Below, piece after piece: positions 5,345 through 9,463 of a DNA stretch of 9,463 nt. The stretch lies in NCBI GenBank assembly GCA_026986355.1, contig JALSOO010000162.1:1-9463 (forward strand), in the 5' to 3' direction. Below the pieces are notes generated by a model. It worked only from the letters and a program-made list of their open reading frames with translations. It was not told where the DNA came from and made no database searches. Made by a program: the position numbers and the translations under genes. Each line of letters opens with the position of its first letter. The stretch's first letter is position 1. Source of the stretch: Campylobacteraceae bacterium. GTDB lineage: Bacteria; Campylobacterota; Campylobacteria; Campylobacterales; Sulfurovaceae.

Positions 5345-5647
5345 ATGAGAAAAACAGTAGTAACACTATCTTTGATGATAACCTGTAGTACAGCTCTTAT
5401 AGCTGATGGAAAAACATTATACAAAAACTGTGCTGGGTGTCACGGGGAAAATGGACAAACCAAAGCTTTGCATCTATCTAAAGCTATTGCAGGACAATCA
5501 GCAAGTAAAACAGTAAAAGAACTCAATGCCTATAAAAAAGGTCAACTTAATGCGTATGGTTTAGGGAATATTATGAAAACACAAGCAGAAACATTATCAG
5601 ATTCAGATATAAAAGCTCTAGCAAAATATATCGAAACATTAAAATAG
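5345..5647 (+). CDS. Small periplasmic monohaem cytochrome c (class I, c553-like)
   Basis: The 100-residue precursor has a Sec signal peptide at residues 1-20 (KR-type start, hydrophobic core, ALIA before Asp21). This leaves a mature protein of about 80 residues, the size of cytochrome c553 carriers. CAGCH (29-33) gives covalent haem attachment, with His33 as proximal ligand. Met77 in GNIMKTQA is the likely distal ligand. The C-terminal LSDSDIKALAKYIETL is the typical closing helix of class I cytochromes. It probably shuttles electrons in the periplasm between a bc1-type donor or periplasmic dehydrogenase and a terminal oxidase such as cbb3; no partner gene is in view. AGGAGA at 5335-5340 supports the ATG. 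Cys14 in the signal lacks a proper lipobox, so a lipoprotein is unlikely. It is a single-gene unit with its own promoter and a terminator shared with serS. Confidence 0.9.
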   Translation: MRKTVVTLSLMITCSTALIADGKTLYKNCAGCHGENGQTKALHLSKAIAGQSASKTVKELNAYKKGQLNAYGLGNIMKTQAETLSDSDIKALAKYIETLK

Positions 5648-5648
5648 A

Positions 5649-5666
5649 GTGGGAGATTAATCCCAC
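5649..5666. terminator. Shared hairpin terminator between converging cytochrome c and serS genes
   Basis: gtggga (5649-5654) and tcccac (5661-5666) pair around a 6-nt loop. The hairpin lies between the cytochrome stop (5645-5647) and the serS stop (5674-5676). On the plus strand a CTTCTATTACATATATTTTT-type T-rich stretch follows; on the minus strand TCTATTTTA follows. It probably stops transcription from both sides. Confidence 0.6.
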
Positions 5667-5673
5667 CCTTCTA

Positions 5674-6918
5674 TTACATATATTTTTTTAGCACTTTAGG
5701 AATATCTATAGAGCCATCTTCGTTTTGATAATTCTCCATAATAGCAACCAATGTTCGACCTACAGCTAGGGCTGAACCATTTAAAGTGTGTACTAAAAGA
5801 TTCTTTTTCCCCTCTCTATAACGGATTTTTGCTCGTCTAGCTTGAAAATCACATGTATTAGAGATAGATGAAATCTCTCTATATTTATCTTGCCCTGGCA
5901 ACCAAACCTCAAGGTCAATCGTTTTAGATGCAGAAAACCCAAGGTCTCCATCACAAAGCTGAACAACTCTATGAGGTAGTCCTAATTGAGTTAAAATATC
6001 TGAAGCATTCTCTACCATCATCTCAAATATCTCTTCACTCTGTTCAGGTGTAGTAATGGCAACCATCTCTACCTTATCAAACTGGTGTTGTCGAATCATT
6101 CCACGCGTATCACGCCCTGCACTACCTGCCTCTTTTCTAAAACATGGTGTGTATCCTGTTAATAAAATCGGAAGCTCTTTTTTAGTCAAAATCTCATCAT
6201 TATAGAGATTAGTCAATGGTACTTCTGCTGTAGGAATAAGATACAACTCCTCTCCATCTATCTTGAATAAATCATCTGCAAATTTTGGAAGCTGTCCTGT
6301 ACCTTGAAGCATTGAAGCATTATTGATAAATGGCACACAGACCTCTTCAAAACCTTTTTGACGATTTACATCTAAAAAGAAGTTTATTAACGCTCTCTCC
6401 AATCTAGCAGATTCTCCTCTAAGCACAGAAAAACGACTCTTTGCCAATTTAACCCCACGCTCAAAATCTATCCAACCATTTATCTCTGCCAACTCCCAAT
6501 GCTCTTTGGGTCTAAAATCAAACTCTCTTGGTTCTAAAACCTTTTTTAGCTCAATATTATCATCTTCATTTGCACCCTCTGGTACAGAATCATCAGGAAA
6601 GTTTGGTACAGATAGAGCCACACGCTCCAAAGCCTCATTAGCCTCTCTTGCTCTAGATTGAAGCTCTACAATCTCCTCTTTTTTAGTAGCAATTTGAACT
6701 TTAAGTTCACTTATATCCTTTTTCTCTCTCATATACATTCCAAAGAGTTTAGACATCTTATTCTGCTCTGCTTTTGTCTCTTCAAACTTAGCATTTGCCT
6801 CTTTTAAATTAGAAAAAAGCTCTTTTAGATTTTCAAGTGTTTGGGTATCAACCCCTTTTTTTAGAAGCTTACGACTAGCTTCGTCAAAGTTTTTTTGTAA
6901 ATATTTTAAATCAATCAT
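5674..6918 (-). CDS. serS: Seryl-tRNA synthetase
   Basis: SerS charges tRNA-Ser (and tRNA-Sec) with serine in the cytoplasm. The length, 414 residues, is normal. Residues about 27-100 form the antiparallel coiled-coil arm that grips the tRNA-Ser long variable arm; they are rich in Lys, Glu and Leu heptads. Class II catalytic core: TAEVPLTN (230-237), the serine-binding TxE loop; motif 2 at about 258-283, including FRKEAGSAGRDTRG and HQFDKVE; REISSISNTCDFQARR (347-362); and motif 3, GSALAVGRTLVAIMENYQ (381-398), with the ATP-binding Arg388. The ATG at 6918 is preceded only by a weak AGG about 9 nt upstream. TATAAT on the minus strand (6960-6955) is a good -10 box. Its 3' end converges on the cytochrome gene; the large Ig-like gene upstream is separated by a hairpin, so serS is probably transcribed alone. 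Confidence 0.97.
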   Translation of the reverse strand: MIDLKYLQKNFDEASRKLLKKGVDTQTLENLKELFSNLKEANAKFEETKAEQNKMSKLFGMYMREKKDISELKVQIATKKEEIVELQSRAREANEALERVALSVPNFPDDSVPEGANEDDNIELKKVLEPREFDFRPKEHWELAEINGWIDFERGVKLAKSRFSVLRGESARLERALINFFLDVNRQKGFEEVCVPFINNASMLQGTGQLPKFADDLFKIDGEELYLIPTAEVPLTNLYNDEILTKKELPILLTGYTPCFRKEAGSAGRDTRGMIRQHQFDKVEMVAITTPEQSEEIFEMMVENASDILTQLGLPHRVVQLCDGDLGFSASKTIDLEVWLPGQDKYREISSISNTCDFQARRAKIRYREGKKNLLVHTLNGSALAVGRTLVAIMENYQNEDGSIDIPKVLKKYM

Positions 6919-6954
6919 GATATATACCTAGTTATAGTAAAAATTATTAAGGGA

Positions 6955-6960
6955 ATTATA
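6955..6960 (-). promoter_or_regulatory. -10 box for serS
   Basis: The minus strand reads TACTATAAT, giving a consensus TATAAT 36 bp before the serS ATG, with no good -35. It sits just downstream of the hairpin that ends the preceding gene, as expected for an independent serS promoter. Confidence 0.4.
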
Positions 6961-6975
6961 GTAGAAAATTTAGAA

Positions 6976-6994
6976 AGAGAGGGTTAACCTCTCT
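6976..6994. terminator. Hairpin terminator after the Ig-like repeat gene
   Basis: agagagg (6976-6982) and cctctct (6988-6994) pair around a 5-nt loop, 5 bp past the stop codon of the large minus-strand gene. On the minus strand TTCTAAATTTTC follows, an imperfect T-tract. On the plus strand a cleaner CTTTTTT follows, although no plus-strand gene feeds it. A bidirectional intrinsic terminator is likely. Confidence 0.6.
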
Positions 6995-6999
6995 CTTTT

Positions 7000-9463
7000 T
7001 TAGAATTCATGAGCAACTAGAAGATTATCTATATTAAAAGTACAACTTTTATCTTCGGGAGCTTTTAAGCTAAATGTTATATAAGCTCTTCCCTCCTTAG
7101 AAAATCCATTACTACATGTTCTTGCATCATAACTATTACTTGATTGAACTCCTATGACCATACAGTTACTTCCTTCTACTACGCGATAACCAAATTTAGC
7201 ATTTCTATATGCTTCTACACTATCTTTATGCCAAATGTCAAAAGTAACTGTAGTAGTCTCATTTTTATCTAAACTATACCCACCCGATGGTTTAGATATA
7301 ATACCTTGTCCTCTAAGTGTATGCTTTATAGCCTCTCCAATACGCACATTTTTCTCTATATCAGGTTGATAACCATTTAGATTAACCCAAATCATAGCAT
7401 CTTTACCCATAAGTTGATAATCATACTTATATGAGATAACAGCACTACCTTCACTATCCAATTGATAACTTTCGGCATCTGTTGTACCTAACCACTCACG
7501 ACCATCATCTAAACATTGGTCTTGGTAGTAGTTGTGTCCTACAGCATAGTATAAGCCATCTTTTATCTCTCCCAAATAGTTATCTTCTAAATTAAGAATA
7601 GAATCAGTATATTTATTAAAGTCCCATTTACCCATAGCATTATAGTTTTTTCCTTCTCCAAAAACTATTAATTTATCTGTATTTTTACCCTCTGCATTTA
7701 CATACTTAAAAATATCTGATTGTCGAATATCTTCAAAGTTTGTTGTAGATACATCATTATCTCCTAAATCATCAATTCTACCATTAGCTAAACCTCCATC
7801 AATATCACTCTTACCATAAAATAGTCTTTTTGTGTTAGCACTCTCTTTTCCATCTGCTTCTCTACCATCTACTGCATAACCAACAACTGCACCTAATGAT
7901 ATATTTGGTTGTGTATTGACTCTATTTCCATACTCATCTGTTACAGATACTACAAATTTATCTATATATTTTGCACGACTTTTATCTTGTCCACTACTTA
8001 AATAGGAGATAGATATAGCAGATGGTAAACCTGACATAACTCTAACATTTACTATTTTTGAAATCTCTTTTTCATCTCCATTAATATCTTTGAAATTTAT
8101 TACTACTTTGATAGGTACTAATCCTGATAGTGTTTTTGACTTTAAGATAAATGAGCTATTATTTATTTTATTTAAGTCAAGGCTATCCACTAAGGAACTT
8201 GAATTTCTATCTAGTAATTGAGCAATTAATGAGTTTTGAGTAGTAACCTTTATAGAGGTAATATTTATATCTTTATCATTAATAATATTTCCTTTGCTAT
8301 CTTTTAAAATAACAGTAAAACTCTTCTCTATATTAGGAATACCCATAGAAAAGTTATTGTCTGTAACTATATCCATATTATAATTGACAGATATATAATT
8401 ATTTTCATCAGAAATCTTATACGTCATAACAAGAGATTTTCTATTCTCCTTACTACTATTTTCACTATGATAAATTTTAAAAGTACTGTTTAAATCACCT
8501 TTATCCATCAAAGCCTTTAAATTACTAGGAGCTGTATAGTGTAATGTAGCTATTCCATTATCATCTACAGGAATAGAAAAACTATCAAATGAACCAACAT
8601 CTACTCCATCTAACACTTTTGAAGGTAATTGAATATTTACAAAACCTTTATTATAAGGAACAATATCTTTAAATACTTTAATAGGAATATCTACTGTTTG
8701 ACTATTATTCGATAAAACAATCTCACGTAAATCATTAGGAATTACAACAGTAGGCAGTGTTGTATCAACAACACCAATCATAAATTCAATTTTAATTGTT
8801 TTACTTAATTGAACACCATCTTCTGTAAATAGTACTCTCACAGTTGTACTCTCTCCATCAATAGATTTTATATCATTAGGAGAAGTATAAGTAAACGATA
8901 CTTTACCTGTAGAAGAAGTTTTCTTAGACGCATTATCTATAGTTCCAAATCGACTATCAGGTGTTGTAATCTCAATATCTTTACCTGAGACAGCAACCCC
9001 TCTATTATCTACTAAATAGGCATTAATTAAATACTTTTTATTTGGAAATTCTACTAATAAATCTGTTGTATTTATTAACTGATAATCTATCTTTGACTTT
9101 TTAAGTATAGTAATTGTTATCTCTTTTGAGATATTTAAACCATTTTCTAAAAATTCTAATCTTACCTTAGTCGATTTCCCATTAATATCTTCTATATTAT
9201 TTGAAGAGATAAATTTAAATCTAGCACGTCCTGCACTATTTGTTTTAGCTGTAGAGTTTTCGATAAATCCAAATCTATTATCAGGGGTTGTTATTTTAAT
9301 AATTTTATCTGCAATTCCAATACCATTTGTATCAAATAAATCTATTGTTATAGAATAATCTTTTTTTGGATATTCAACAATTAAATTTGTTTCATTTGAT
9401 AAATTATATCCATTATGTAATCCATTGGATGATTTATCAAAATTTAATTCAATATCTGCATCT
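7000..9463 (-). CDS. Large Ig-like repeat protein, probably exported or surface (partial, 5' end off window)
   Basis: The frame is open from the window edge (first full codon at 9462) to TAA at 7000-7002, giving 820 residues without the N-terminus. A GTG at 8841 could be taken as a start. However, the same frame continues upstream for 207 more codons with matching repeat sequence, and no ribosome site is visible there, so the gene is larger. From 9387 to 8740 are two 108-residue repeats with the shared core ITTPD-RFG-I-N, then G--F, and then ST-VR. They resemble bacterial Ig-like (Big-type) folds of invasin/adhesin proteins. A third, divergent beta-rich part covers about 8740-7960. The rest, to the C-terminus, is not obviously repeated. 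It is rich in Gly, Tyr and Trp and holds four Cys (near 7514, 7163, 7115, 7043). No C-terminal membrane helix, beta-barrel or sorting motif is seen, so anchoring must be N-terminal or absent. The Thr/Ser/Asn-rich composition fits an extracellular location. Substrate or partner unknown. Confidence 0.85.
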   Translation of the reverse strand, partial: DADIELNFDKSSNGLHNGYNLSNETNLIVEYPKKDYSITIDLFDTNGIGIADKIIKITTPDNRFGFIENSTAKTNSAGRARFKFISSNNIEDINGKSTKVRLEFLENGLNISKEITITILKKSKIDYQLINTTDLLVEFPNKKYLINAYLVDNRGVAVSGKDIEITTPDSRFGTIDNASKKTSSTGKVSFTYTSPNDIKSIDGESTTVRVLFTEDGVQLSKTIKIEFMIGVVDTTLPTVVIPNDLREIVLSNNSQTVDIPIKVFKDIVPYNKGFVNIQLPSKVLDGVDVGSFDSFSIPVDDNGIATLHYTAPSNLKALMDKGDLNSTFKIYHSENSSKENRKSLVMTYKISDENNYISVNYNMDIVTDNNFSMGIPNIEKSFTVILKDSKGNIINDKDINITSIKVTTQNSLIAQLLDRNSSSLVDSLDLNKINNSSFILKSKTLSGLVPIKVVINFKDINGDEKEISKIVNVRVMSGLPSAISISYLSSGQDKSRAKYIDKFVVSVTDEYGNRVNTQPNISLGAVVGYAVDGREADGKESANTKRLFYGKSDIDGGLANGRIDDLGDNDVSTTNFEDIRQSDIFKYVNAEGKNTDKLIVFGEGKNYNAMGKWDFNKYTDSILNLEDNYLGEIKDGLYYAVGHNYYQDQCLDDGREWLGTTDAESYQLDSEGSAVISYKYDYQLMGKDAMIWVNLNGYQPDIEKNVRIGEAIKHTLRGQGIISKPSGGYSLDKNETTTVTFDIWHKDSVEAYRNAKFGYRVVEGSNCMVIGVQSSNSYDARTCSNGFSKEGRAYITFSLKAPEDKSCTFNIDNLLVAHEF
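8740..9387 (-). repeat. Two tandem 108-residue (324-bp) Ig-like repeats
   Basis: Unit 1 runs about 9387-9064 and unit 2 about 9063-8740. The offset is exactly 324 bp at two anchor points: NLIVEYP (9387) against DLLVEFP (9063), and TTPDNRFG against TTPDSRFG (Pro codons at 9285 and 8961). Both units also share G(R/K), SSNNIEDING/SPNDIKSIDG, ST-VR and SK in order. Residues before unit 1 (GYNLSNET) align with the end of unit 1 (DYQLINTT), so the array probably continues past the window edge. Similarity is at protein level; the DNA has diverged. Confidence 0.85.

Noticed and set aside
5345..5404. Cytochrome c as a lipoprotein through Cys14
   Set aside because: Residues before Cys14 (Met-Ile-Thr) do not fit a lipobox, and ALIA before Asp21 is a good signal peptidase I site.
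7000..8841. A 613-residue protein starting with GTG at 8841
   Set aside because: The same frame continues upstream to the window edge with in-register repeat sequence, and the GTG has no Shine-Dalgarno, so it is an internal codon.
1..9463. CRISPR array, tRNA or rRNA gene
   Set aside because: No regularly spaced direct repeats, cloverleaf-like segment or rRNA signature was seen on either strand.

Overview
The window most likely comes from an AT-rich Campylobacterota (epsilonproteobacterial) chromosome, of the Sulfurimonas/Sulfurovum/Campylobacter kind. The evidence is the gene order tpiA-pgk-gap on the minus strand, diverging from nadD-rsfS on the plus strand. I know this block from Campylobacter jejuni and relatives. 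The small periplasmic c-type cytochrome and the AT-rich codon use agree. Genus cannot be fixed from this sequence alone.

Left accessory end (1-968). A partial minus-strand gene (1-556, running off the window) encodes a RepL-like plasmid replication protein with a winged-helix core. No complete ORF marks it because it has no stop inside the window. A perfect 9-bp hairpin lies just upstream of its start. Next comes a 200-bp element (701-900) bounded by 25-bp imperfect inverted repeats, which looks like a MITE or other non-autonomous element. A promoter-like site and a hairpin covering the Shine-Dalgarno sequence then precede a 109-residue four-helix membrane protein of unknown function (969-1298).

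Central carbon block (1303-4237, minus strand). gap, pgk and tpiA form a tight operon for the triose-phosphate segment of glycolysis/gluconeogenesis. pgk and tpiA both start with TTG. At the known cofactor-specificity positions GAPDH has Ala, Gly and Lys instead of Asp, Leu and Pro, which suggests NADPH use and an anabolic role. fabI, which follows tpiA in C. jejuni, is absent, so the accessory DNA sits at a synteny break.

Plus-strand block (4317-5647). nadD (NAD biosynthesis, TTG start, short C-terminus) and rsfS (ribosome silencing factor) are separated by one base and followed by a hairpin. A small exported monohaem cytochrome c then has its own promoter and a 13-bp palindrome upstream.

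Right end (5674-9463, minus strand). serS (seryl-tRNA synthetase) shares a terminator-like hairpin with the cytochrome gene. Upstream of serS on the same strand is the 3' part of a large gene, open to the window edge (at least 820 residues). It carries two clear 108-residue Ig-like repeats, with traces of another upstream, followed by a long non-repeat C-terminal region with four cysteines. It is probably an exported or surface protein. No tRNA, rRNA or CRISPR was seen.
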